Below are positions 1 through 10,500 of a stretch of DNA of 48,942 bases, one piece after another. Below the pieces are notes generated by a model that was not told the origin of the DNA, ran no database searches, and was given only the letters and a program-made list of their open reading frames with translations. The first letter of the stretch is position 1; the number at the start of each line of letters is the position of its first letter. Source of the DNA: Prevotellaceae bacterium (GTDB lineage: Bacteria > Bacteroidota > Bacteroidia > Bacteroidales > Paludibacteraceae); contig JAISYF010000125.1 in the NCBI GenBank assembly GCA_031270065.1, positions 1 to 48,942 of the forward strand, read 5' to 3'. The position numbers and the translations under genes were made by a program.

Positions 1-39
1 TTAATTTACAAAATTACTCAAAAATTTTCATTCCGCCCC

Positions 40-88
40 AGCCCTTCGGACTTCGCTTCGGCTACGCCTCCGCGAAGTCCGAAGGGCT
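40..88. repeat. Perfect 17-bp stem hairpin beside the IS-like terminus
   Basis: Arms at 40-56 and 72-88 are perfect reverse complements (AGCCCTTCGGACTTCGC and its complement) around a 15-base loop. The GC-rich stem stands out against the AT-rich surroundings. It lies just inside the IS-like terminus at 96-119. It has no following T-run on either side, so it is more like a dispersed palindromic repeat than a clear terminator. The first 39 bases hold nothing I can identify. Confidence 0.7.
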
Positions 89-95
89 GCTGCTA

Positions 96-119
96 TCAAC
101 AACGTTGTGAAACTTTACA
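96..119 (-). repeat. IS-like terminal motif fused to the end of the orphan Rhs tip
   Basis: Read on the minus strand, this stretch begins TGTAAAGTTTCACAACG and continues into GTTGTTGA. It matches, with one difference, the 24 bases at 48701-48724 that form the end of the transposon at the right edge of the window. The toxin-tip reading frame runs into it and stops there, giving a foreign-looking tail (CKVSQRC). Inference: a related element inserted here and cut off the original 3' end of the toxin gene, and with it any adjacent immunity gene. Confidence 0.5.
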
Positions 120-811
120 CGTAAGTATGTTTATCATACCTGAATTGTGTATTTGTTGTAATGCAGGCGACAAATGAGTTGCTGGTCCATAAATTGTTCC
201 CGCAGGACGAACCCATACTGTCATTTGTAAATTATTCTTTGGGGAATACATAACAAAATCTTTTAGTTGGTCTGTATAATCTAAATATGATACATTTTTC
301 ACTTCTTCCAACGAAATGTTAGGAGTTAATCTGTCTGGAATACGATAATTTGCCGTTCCTATTTTTGAAAGAATACGAGTTTTAGGAATACTTGGGTCTA
401 TTCCAACTGCATTTTCTCCTGCTTGTCCAACCGCCCGTACTTGTGTCATTTTTTCTGCACCAGAAAGTTGTGTTTGTGTTCCCGTTTGCGAAGGTTGAGT
501 GTTAGTTGTTGCCGTTGTTGGTGCTGGTGCAGTTGCTGTTGGCATTTTCCCTGTCAAAAAATCGCCTCCTGCTCTTGAGGCACTAATACCCTGTGCAACG
601 CCTCCTAATACTGCGCCTGTACCTGCTCCTATTCCTGCACCAATCAGTCCGTTCAACAGTCCATCTCCAAAACTTGCTCCACCAAGCCAAGCCATACCCG
701 CGCCATTTATAAATCCTCCTACTGCTCCTGCTGTGCCTCCTGCTATTGCTCCGCCTGCAAAACCTCCTATTCCTGCTGTTGCTAATGCTCCGCCGAGCGG
801 GGTATCTTGAG
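96..811 (-). pseudogene. Orphan Rhs C-terminal toxin tip, REase-fold (Tox-REase-7-like)
   Basis: This is an open frame without its own convincing start: an in-frame stop lies just upstream near 818, and the first ATG (695) falls inside the glycine-rich linker. The first half is the Gly/Ala-rich hydrophobic linker also present in the full Rhs gene, nearly identical at DNA level (541-774 against 4965-5198). The second half carries KTRIL, GTANYRIPDRL, EVKNV, YTDQLKDF and VWVRP, the layout of the Tox-REase-7 nuclease family (PD-(D/E)xK; the E and K of EVK are candidate active-site residues). The tail ends in an IS-like terminus. Known biology: Rhs and CDI loci keep promoterless 'orphan' tips that can recombine onto the main gene. 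Inference: this is such a silent tip, target DNA, with its immunity gene lost or beyond the left edge. Confidence 0.75.
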
Positions 812-1348
812 TTATCTAATTTGTACCCAAGTTAATCCTGTAACCTTATCCTGAAATTCAGTAATACCACAAAAATCTACTTTGACAAATATATTTATTC
901 TTCTGTTAAACGACAAGTCTTTTACAAGATATTTTTTACAAGAAATATCATTAACGACGGTATCCGATACTTCCATTTTGCAATCATCTTTTTTTGTGTA
1001 ATTACCAGAAGTAATTTTATACTCATTATCATTACAAAATTGAACACTCATTCCATAAGTTATGTGTTCTTTTATAGAAATATCATCTTTAATGTCAGTT
1101 CGGTAATAGATGTCTAAATCACATTCATAATCAGGATATGATGAAAATTCATAATAACCTTTGCTGTAAAAATCAGTTACAATCAAATGAATAGTATCTA
1201 ACTGATTTGAAACGTACGTCAAAGTATCTCCAAGTCTAAAAGAGATAAGTTGGAAATCATTCAAATCATACCCAGGACATTTTGCTGTAATACAAGAAGT
1301 CAAACATAAAGATGACAACAAAGCACTAAAAATATAATTTTTCATCAT
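812..1348 (-). CDS. Lipoprotein, candidate immunity protein for the zincin Rhs tip
   Basis: A 178-residue protein. I chose the ATG at 1348, directly followed by a second ATG, because it gives a clean lipoprotein signal (MMKNYIFSALLSSLCLTSC) and begins four bases after the stop of the upstream Rhs gene; the longer frame upstream overlaps that gene and has no signal. The mature part is acidic, with no family I recognise and several cysteines (ECDLD, KCPGY, SCKKY). The position directly behind a toxin-tipped Rhs gene is where immunity genes sit. Inference: a periplasm-facing, membrane-anchored immunity protein, which would fit a toxin acting in the periplasm. It could instead be an unrelated lipoprotein carried along with the cassette. 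It ends immediately before the orphan tip. Confidence 0.6.
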   Translation of the reverse strand: MMKNYIFSALLSSLCLTSCITAKCPGYDLNDFQLISFRLGDTLTYVSNQLDTIHLIVTDFYSKGYYEFSSYPDYECDLDIYYRTDIKDDISIKEHITYGMSVQFCNDNEYKITSGNYTKKDDCKMEVSDTVVNDISCKKYLVKDLSFNRRINIFVKVDFCGITEFQDKVTGLTWVQIR

Positions 1349-1352
1349 AAAC

Positions 1353-3662
1353 TTAATTTGTTGGATAATTATATTCAAAAGTACCCCAATAATATGGGGA
1401 AGTAGCAATATTCCAGTCAATACCATAGTATCTTTCGAAATATTTTTTTGCACGCTTATTTGCTCGTTTTTCCGTCCAATATGTAGAGTGGTCTCCACTG
1501 CCCCCAGCACTAATAATGCTCGGTATGCCTATTGCAAACAAGTAAGATAATCCAAATGCACGGCTATCAATAGTATGTCCGTATTCGTGCATAAATAAAG
1601 GGTCAGATAATACATGTTCATCAAAACTTCCCATAATTTCATCACGTATATTTATGTTGATATAGTTACCTATACTTACTCCATTACGTTTATCCGAATT
1701 TTCATTTGTAGCAAACGTAGCACCACCAAGATAATCAACTCTATCCACATTACCACCGATATTCCGAATCTGAGTATAACCATGTCCAACAAGCGACTGC
1801 GGCATTTCCCAAGTGTGCCGTAAAAATCCCTGCGCAACTCCTCCAAACCAGTTGTTTTCATCCATGTAAAAATTACCTAAAAATGCTTTGGATCCATTAC
1901 CTACGCCTTTCCAACCATCGTTAAAGGCTCCTGCCACTGTTCCTGCAACACCTAATCCCACTTGTGCAATTCCATAGTAAGTTATCGCCGTTTGAATCCC
2001 TTGACCAATGTATGGTATCAAAGGAGCAAACTGCCATGTAGCACCAAGTGCGGCACCGACTATTGCTCCCTGTGCAAAGTATTTCAAACCGTCTCCAAAA
2101 TTATGAATATCCCCACGTATGGCATGTGCGGTTGTATTTCCAACTGCAAAAACTGCTGCTGCTACAAGGATTGGTACAAACCAAACGATTTCCCCACTCG
2201 GGTCCGTATATTTAAACGGATTATTCAAACAATACGCATATCTGTTAAAACTCTGCGTAAAGTCAGGTGCCTGCACATAAGGGTCGGGCGAAAGAAACCG
2301 TGCAAGAACAGGGTCGTAAATCCTGCCGTTCATATTGATAATATTGAGCGCGGTCAGATGTTCGTGTGCTGTGTAGCCGCGGTCGGTAATATCTGGATTC
2401 TCTGCTTCATCAATGCGAGTGCGTCCGCCCCACACTGTATATTGAAATTCATTTACAATATTGCCTGCTGTGTCTGTTATTACCTGTACAGACCCAAGAT
2501 TGTCGGAATAAACATAATATAAATCTGAATTTTCTTCTTTGGTTTTACGAATTGCGGTTAATCCGACTGGCGTTCTTATATAATCAATATAAGTTGTATC
2601 TCCGTTTTCTATTTCTATTTCTATTTCCAAATTTCCAAAATAAAACCGTTCTTTATCCTGTTGTTCTATTTTTGAAAAAACAGATTTTATTCTCTGCCTG
2701 TTAAAACCATAATCTATTAAGTATGTTACAGAATCTTGCGAAACAGAAGTAACTTTATTGAAAGCATTATAAGTTAAAATTTGCAAAATATCTGAAACTT
2801 CATCGCCGACTGTGCCGTCTTCTATTCCGCTTACTGCATTGGGCTGCGGAAGTTCATACAGATATGTTCCGACATCGTTTTTTGTGATAATATTTCCGTT
2901 GTTCTCATACAAAATTGTATCTGTTATAACATCATTTAAAGTTACACTTGTCAAGCGGTTAAGTTTATCATAACGGATAACTTCATTGTGATTGGTTTTG
3001 TGATTATTTCTCTGAATTAAATTATAATTTTTGTCGTATTGATATGATAAATTTTGTACTTCATTATCATTTTTATGAGAATTTATAGAAGATAATAATC
3101 TGTTTGGCAAATAATTTTTTTCAACATTCGTTCCGTTACCTGTCTTAAATCCTGTAATTTGTCCTCTTGAATTTGAATTTGTCAAAGTCCAAACAAGTGA
3201 GTTATCAACCATTACCGTATCAATATTGCCATATTTATCATAACTGTATTCAGTTTGCATGCCACTTGGCGATTGCGTTTTTATCGGTCGCCAAAGATTA
3301 TCGTAAGCAACAATTTCATTTTCAACAAATCCAATATTTGGCTGAAAATCACACTTTTTCAACACAGTGTGATTTGAATTATATGTGAATTTTTGAGAAT
3401 GTTTTAAAATATCATTTTCATATAAAGCAACAGAATCTATTTGACCAACACCGCTACCAGACTGCACATAAGAGTATAAATATCTGTATTCTTTTGCGGG
3501 CGTTGTTTCTGTTTCTGCCTGTTGGATAATTTTTACAGAATCGCGCAACGCTCTGTCGTAGAACATTGTAGTAACATCATTTTTTGCGCTAATCTGTGTT
3601 TTTAACATACCGTTTGGGTCTTTAAGTTTTGTTTGATTGCCCCCGTCTTGTAAAAATATCAA
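1353..3662 (-). pseudogene. 5'-truncated Rhs core with zincin metallopeptidase tip
   Basis: This 769-residue frame opens only with TTG, and an in-frame TAA lies nine bases upstream; there is no signal peptide. It starts in the middle of the Rhs repeat region, aligning with the main Rhs protein from about its residue 1550. It then has YD-type repeats, the Rhs core motif (DPVLARFLSPDPYVQAPDF then DPSGE, residues about 450-495), a hydrophobic linker and a tip of about 150 residues. The tip has HEYGH at 692-696 plus a downstream glutamate in TEKRA (about 731), the layout of a gluzincin-like metallopeptidase that is common at the ends of Bacteroidota Rhs proteins. Lacking its N-terminal half and export signal, it is probably a stored cassette rather than an active toxin. 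A lipoprotein (candidate immunity) follows four bases later. Confidence 0.75.
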
Positions 3663-3742
3663 TCCAATACTTTACTGTCATTGTTACAAAAAAATAGCCG
3701 TCTTGATTTTTAAATTTACACTTACTACTCGTAACTGATTGA

Positions 3743-4525
3743 TTATAAGTCAGTTATGCGGCACGGGTTGCAAATCCGCGCCAACGGGGAAGTTAAATTA
3801 TCTATTTCATTGTCAATCCATAATTTTGAATAATTTCTTTTTGCCCAATCACTATTAAAATAATTTACGATTGCATTTTTAAGATAAATACCTGCTGTAA
3901 TATTTTTAAAAGAAACCAAATTTAATAATTTTAACAAATAATTAATAGAATTTTTGTAAAAATATGACACTAAAAATGATATTAAAACATATATTCCGCA
4001 TAATGAATTGCCAATTGGTCTTGGATTGTTTAACATATTTTCTTTTGATAATATGTTTTCTGTAAATTCATTCGCCAGTAAAGGCAATGCTTCTGTTGGA
4101 GACACGTTGCAATATTGAACTAATAAATAAAATGAATTTTGATTATTTTCTATATAATTTAATACATATTTTTTATATAATTCTTGTGGCGGCAAATAAC
4201 GCAAATTCATTAATAAAGATATTATTATTTTTTTGCATTCGCTATCAATATCATCCTCTATTTCATTGTAAATATTAACAATATAAGGGCATAACTCTAC
4301 TGCTTTCATCTCTTCTATAATAATTAAAGCGGTATAACGCAATTCATTTGCATTAAATTTTATTTCTCGCAGAAAAAAATCTAATACTTGTTGCTTTTCG
4401 TTTTCATCTGTATTTAATAGTTGTTTTGCTATTATTTTATGAAAATCACAACTGTTTTTTTGTAAAACAGCATATTCGTGTTCATATTCTCTAATAATAT
4501 TAATAATTTTATTGTCAGTTAGCAT
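3743..4525 (-). CDS. Helical cytosolic protein, candidate immunity for the main Rhs tip
   Basis: A 260-residue protein starting three bases after the stop of the full-length Rhs gene, so the two are probably translated together. It has no signal peptide and no membrane segment that I trust, is rich in Ile, Leu, Asn and Lys, and reads as mostly alpha-helical, with loosely repeated helical pairs suggesting a HEAT/ARM-like fold. The base composition is visibly more AT-rich than the Rhs core, as is usual for recently exchanged immunity genes. I do not recognise a family. Position suggests immunity to the ART-like tip, and a cytosolic protein fits a toxin acting in the cytosol. The last 13 residues (from LARICNPC) are encoded by a GC-richer palindromic stretch (3750-3785) of the kind that recurs between genes in Bacteroidota, so the original C-terminus may have been replaced. 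Confidence 0.6.
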   Translation of the reverse strand: MLTDNKIINIIREYEHEYAVLQKNSCDFHKIIAKQLLNTDENEKQQVLDFFLREIKFNANELRYTALIIIEEMKAVELCPYIVNIYNEIEDDIDSECKKIIISLLMNLRYLPPQELYKKYVLNYIENNQNSFYLLVQYCNVSPTEALPLLANEFTENILSKENMLNNPRPIGNSLCGIYVLISFLVSYFYKNSINYLLKLLNLVSFKNITAGIYLKNAIVNYFNSDWAKRNYSKLWIDNEIDNLTSPLARICNPCRITDL

Positions 4526-4528
4526 ATT

Positions 4529-7500
4529 TTATGGTAAAGGTGTTATAATAATTTGCGCCCCATTTTGAACCCAACCATTGTAAATAATTTCCCAGCCACC
4601 GCCGCCTTGATTAAAAACATTCCCATTAACCGTTCTAATTATCATTATTTTGTTTGGGTCAAGAGTAGCACCAGAAATTTCAACTTTAAAGTTAGGTACT
4701 TTGTTTAAAGACAAATCACTTACGGCACTAACTTTTGTTAGCGAGCCATCGGTTGTAAAATATGTTGGATTTTTAGGATTGGCATCTATTTTTCCTATTG
4801 TTGTCCAATTACTTGGGTCTTGGTCTGTATAATGATAAACTTTTTCTGGCAACTTTATTTCAGAAGGATTTTTATAATTTGCATTATATCTACTTGGTTC
4901 TGTTGAAGTTGTTGGTTGCGTGGCAGAATTATTTGTCGTTGCCGCTGTTTGTGTTGGTGGAGTTGGCATTTTCCCTGTCCAAAAATTGCCTCCTGCTTCT
5001 AAGGCACTAATACCCTGTACAACACCTCCTAATACTGCGCCTGTACCTGCTCCTATTCCTGCACCAATCAGTCCGTTCAACAGTCCATCTCCAAAACTTG
5101 TTCCACCAAGCCAAGCCATACCCGCGCCATTTATAAATCCTCCTACTGCTCCTGCTGTGCCTCCTGCTATTGCTCCGCCTGCAAAACCTCCTATTCCTAT
5201 TGCTCCGGCAACTGCACCTCCTGCCCAACCTGCTGCGGCACCTCCAACACCGCCAATTAACGCGCCACAAACCGTATAACCTACCATTTCCCAACCTGTT
5301 GCTCCGTTTGCCTCTCCTATTTGATGTCCTATATAAGCACCGACAATTATTCCAACAACTGCGCCAATAACAATAGCAGTTACAACAAACTCGCCACTCG
5401 GGTCTGAAAATTTAAACGGATTATTCAAACAATACGCATATCTGTTAAAACTTTGCGTAAAGTCGGGTGCCTGTACAAACGGGTCGGGGCTTAAAAACCT
5501 TGCTAAAACAGGGTCGTAAATCCTGCCGTTCATATTTATCAAACCGAGAGCCAAAAGGTGTTCGTGTCCTGTGTAGCCTCTATCTGTAATGTCTTCGCCG
5601 TCAAGCAGTGTGCGCACTCCCCACGCACTATATGCGTAGCTGCTTACTATCTCGCCATCTGTGTCTGTAATTTTTTCAATACTGCCCTGTCTATCAGTAA
5701 AAACGTAAAATATTTCCTCATTTTTTACAATCGCCGTTAATCCTGTGGGCGTAAAAATATAATCTACCTCTGTTTCATTGTTGTTTTCGTCAATATCAAG
5801 TTCGTAAATGCCGAAATAGTAGCGGGTTTTCTTTAAATTACCATTTTCAAAGAACTCTGTTTTTATGCGTTGCTGGTCAAGACCGTAATAAATCTTGTAT
5901 TCTACTGTAATGTTCTCTAAATCAACACCTTGTGCAACACGACTTACTTTATTAAAAGATGTATATTCTATAAACTGCTTTTCGTCGCTGATATTGTTTT
6001 CTACTGGAATATCCTCTATTCCGCGCATTGAGTGCGGTTTATCCTCATCATCGTAAAAATATTTTCCTACATCTGTTTTTTCGTCAATATTTCCATTGTT
6101 GTAATAAGAAATTTCCTGTTGCGAAACATCATTCAAATAAGTTTTTGTCAAGCGGTCAAGATTATCATACTCAAAATGTTCGTTTCTGTTATTTTTCAAG
6201 TCGTTTCTTACAAGAAGATTTCCTGTCTGCGCCTCGTATTCATAATGATTGTTTTGTATAAAATCATTGCCTTTTTTTGCCTGAATATCAAGCAGTTCGC
6301 CTCTGCGGTTGTAGGTATTTACAGTAGAAATTCCGTTGCCAAAATCATAATGTGTAAATTGTCCGTTTGAGTTCTGCGCTGTGCCGTGCCAGATTACGTT
6401 TTCGCCGTTTTTTACCTCTATCAAATTGCCAAAATCGTTATACTTGTTTGTTGTAACAAAACCGCTCGGCGAAGTTGTTGTTTTCAGCCGCCAAAGGTAA
6501 TCATAATTATAGAAAAATGCAAATGTTTTTTCAACAAAATTTTCAAAAATATGGTCTGTAACGCTTTCAACGAGTTGTTTATTGTTATAAGTATATGATT
6601 TTGAGTGAGTTATAATACTATTTTCTTTTAACTCAACACTTTCTAATTGTCCGATGCCGTTGCCTGTTTCTATATATTGGTACGAAGTTTCAGAAATACC
6701 GATTATAATGCCGTTTTTGTCTTTGTCGGTTACGGTTTTATTTTCTGTACGCCCTGCAATATCATATTCCATTTCTGTAATATCGTTGTTGGCATTGGTC
6801 TGTTTTTTGAGTTGTCCGTCTGCATAATATTCGTAGGAAACAGTACCTGCATTTGGGTCGTGCAGTTCTTTTTGTCTGCCTGCTTCATCATATACAATTA
6901 AGGTTTCAGAAGTCAATCCGCCAGATTCTACTTTTACATTTATCGGACTGCTGAGAGCGTTATAAGTATAGGTAATTGTTCCGCCTGCATCTGTGCGCTC
7001 GGTTACTTCGCCCAAAATGTTGGTTGTGGTGGTGGTTGCCTGTTCCGTTTTTGGCGGGGTAACAGTAACTTTACCCTCTGCATCATTGTAACTATACGAG
7101 GTTGTCAAAGTGTTTTCGCCGTCAAAAAGTTTTTCTTCGGTAACTCGCTGCAAATAGTCGTCATAAAGAAATTCGGTATAAATTTCAGTTTCTCCATCAT
7201 AATGAGGTTTAGTTTTTTTATTGACTTTGAGTTTTAAAAAATCATATTCGGTATTAGATTTTAGCATTGCACCGCCAAAACCGAGAGTTTCGGAGTAGAT
7301 TTCTAATCCATGCGAATTATAATGCGTTTCTTTGAGTTTGCCGTATTTGGAGGAGGTTTCAGTGGTTTTGAATAATGTTTTCCCTTCGCCCCACGAAGTA
7401 TTGTAAAATATTTTTTCGTTGTTGGGTAAAATTTTAGTATCAAGTTGCCCCAAAACGTCATACAGGTAAGATGTTGTAATTCCATCAATGCCCGTTTCAT

Positions 7501-10500
7501 TCTCTAATTGCCCAAAATTGTTGTACCATTTATATGATTTTTGACCTAATACATTTTCTGTTTCTGTAACAAAACAAAATGCATCATCATAAGCATATTT
7601 AGTAACGTGCGGCTCTGTATAATCGCTGTTGGTTACGGTAATTTTTTTTAGATTGCCTGTCGGATAATATTCATAAGCGGTTGTATTTTCTGCGTATGTG
7701 TTTTTATTTTCGATAGAAGTTTCAATATTCCCTTTATTATCATAAGTATAAGAGGTTTTAAAAATATATTCCTCTTCCTGTCCCTCTCGTGATTTTGTAA
7801 CTTTCACTATTTGAGGCAGATATGCAATTCCGCCAGCTACTCCTCGTTGTTGAAAATTAATATATTCCTTAATAATTGTAATATCGCCCTTTTTTTGAGT
7901 TTCTTTATATAGTATGCCATCTCCATTGTAATCATATTCTGTTGTAGTAGTAATATTTTTTATTTTGTCAAAGAAAAATTGCTTTTTTATTATTGGTATA
8001 AAACGTTTTTCGCCGTTTTGACCTCGCTGAATGTTTGCATTTCCGCAAAAAATAATATTATTCCAATTTGAAGTTTCGGAAATTTTTACATTATCAACGT
8101 ATATAGTTCTATTTTTAAGATTAACAGCATAAAAAGCATTAACAAACAATTGACATTCTGTTTTTATTTCATACTCAGAAACTATTTTTTGTTTTGTTCT
8201 ACTATTTGTAGTCGTTATTTTTTCAAAACCCAACAATCCTTTGCCTTTGATATGTATTTTCGGATTTTCATAATCATAAGCGGTTATTGTGCCTGTTGTT
8301 GATACATACTTATCAACAACCATAAGTGGTGTTTTCAGGTTGCGCATATCGCTTGAAGAACTTTGTTCCTCATTATTGTATTCTGAAAAATATTTATATT
8401 TAAATCTTTCCGTTTGTCCAAAACCATTTGTAATAGAATGAACAACATTGCGCTTGTTTGCAGAGGGCATAGTAAAGATTTTGAAAATTCCGTTTTCGAC
8501 ATATACCAAATCCTGCACACCGTCATTATTGATGTCTATTACAACGGGTTGCATTTTAGAAAGTTGTTCTTTAGTATAGAAGGTTTTATCAGCCTTAAAA
8601 GTCCCATTTATATTTTTGTAAAAATGCCATTGTGTGTCACAAAAACCTTTACAACTTTTAAGAAATGTTTCGTCTGCAATCACAATATCCATTAAGCCAT
8701 CGCCATTGTAATCAAGAAAAATCGGATACTGGTCATCATCTTTTTTATATTCACTGTGGCTACTCGCTCTTGCAATATTTAGTTCTTCTTGCACTGTCGG
8801 CTTGGCATCTAATCCATTACTAAAAGCAATATGCCATTCATAATCTGGTTCGGTATGTTTATTGCCTTGATAAACAATATCTGTTCTGCCATCATCATTT
8901 ACATCAATAGAATAAAGTGATTGAAAAAATGGTTTATATCTAATAAAAATTGCACCTTCTTTAAAAAAGAAATGTCCTTTATCATTATCTGTGTTCCAAT
9001 TTTTTGATTCTTGAATTGTGATATGGTCGTTATATGCTACATTAGAGGAATATTTAGGGGTTAATAGATGTAAAAAATCAAGTTTGCCGTCAGCATTAAA
9101 ATCGCCCAATAATTGTTGCCCTTCAATTTTTATATTTTTTTCTGTATTTATCCAATTATTCTCATAGTTGTTAAAAGTACAATTGGTCGCACCATATAGT
9201 TTTCCAATAAATATACCTTGATTATTAGCAAATTGTGATAAATCAGTTGTTTCGCTTTTATACCCGACTATCACAATATCTAAATATTCATCGTCATTAA
9301 GATTTGTCAATACTGCATTATATTGTAATTTATAGTCATAAAGCACGTCAAAATTTGGAATAATATTCGTGTTTAATAATGATAATGTTGTATTGCTGGA
9401 ATTAATAGCATACACATTTAGATGAAAATCTCCGTTGTGTTTATCATAATTACAAAGTACAATTTCGCTTTTGCCATTATTGTCTAAATCTGCAACCATT
9501 AATTTAGGAATAAAATATTTTTCTGAATTTGGTTGAAATTCTCTAATCGGCAAAGTAGAATTCTTTAAATATACCTTGATAGTTCCTGCTACTACGTCAT
9601 TTGTTGTCCATTTGCCGCCATAAAGTTCTATTATATCACTATAACCATCTCCATCAATATCCCCAGTATACAAACAAGTATTATCTTTTTGTGATAATGT
9701 AGTGGTATGGCTTAACTCTCTTTTTTCTATTTCACTTTCTTCTCCCCATCCGATTTTTGTGCTATTGATATATTGCCTATTTGTTTTAAAAATGTGAGAA
9801 GTAAAAGATAGATTGGGGATTGCAAAAAACGGCTTTATTGCATCTAATTTTGCATTTGTTTCACTTGTGTTATACACTAAACTATAACCTTTTACAAGTT
9901 TATTGTTTGTGTATATATCTATTTCGTCTAACAAATTTTCCTGTTTTAAACAAAAACCATTTATGTAGCGTTTTTTTGGACTTTTGGTATTGTTATCATA
10001 TATGAACTTAATTTTATTTTCTCCATATCTAACAAACCTTAAATATTGCCCATTGTCCTGATATGTATATTCTATTTCATTGCCATTTACATCTTTTTGT
10101 TTATTCATTATCCAAGCCATAACTTTGTCGCTGTCTTTTAGCAGAGCATCATCAGTTTTGCCGTATTCTACAATATTTCCCTCTTTTGTGGTAAGTTCAA
10201 AATAGATTTTTTGCGTTTCAGGGTTTGTTTTTATCTGTACACGAGTATAATTTTCCTGTTCGCCGCTATAAATTGTGCCTGATTGAAAATGATTGCCCGA
10301 AAGTAATATCAATCTTTGTCCGTCAATATACAAGCAGTCTGTTTTGTCAAATTTTATTGTTTGTGCATCAATAGTTCCATTGTCTGTTTTGTCAAAATAA
10401 AAAGTTTGCATACCGCGGCTAATACTCGACAATCCCCCAATATCCCAACCTATTCCCAATGCGCCGTAACCGCCCTGTGAGTTGTAGGCAATAGAGATTT

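Noticed and set aside
1349..1510. Longer form of the lipoprotein gene beginning inside the Rhs gene
   Set aside because: The extension would bury the lipoprotein signal; the ATG at 1348 gives a proper signal and sits just after the Rhs stop.
4920..5294. Proline-rich and arginine-rich open frames opposite or out of phase with the Rhs linker
   Set aside because: They are by-products of the Gly/Ala-rich linker in other frames; no independent start or family motif.
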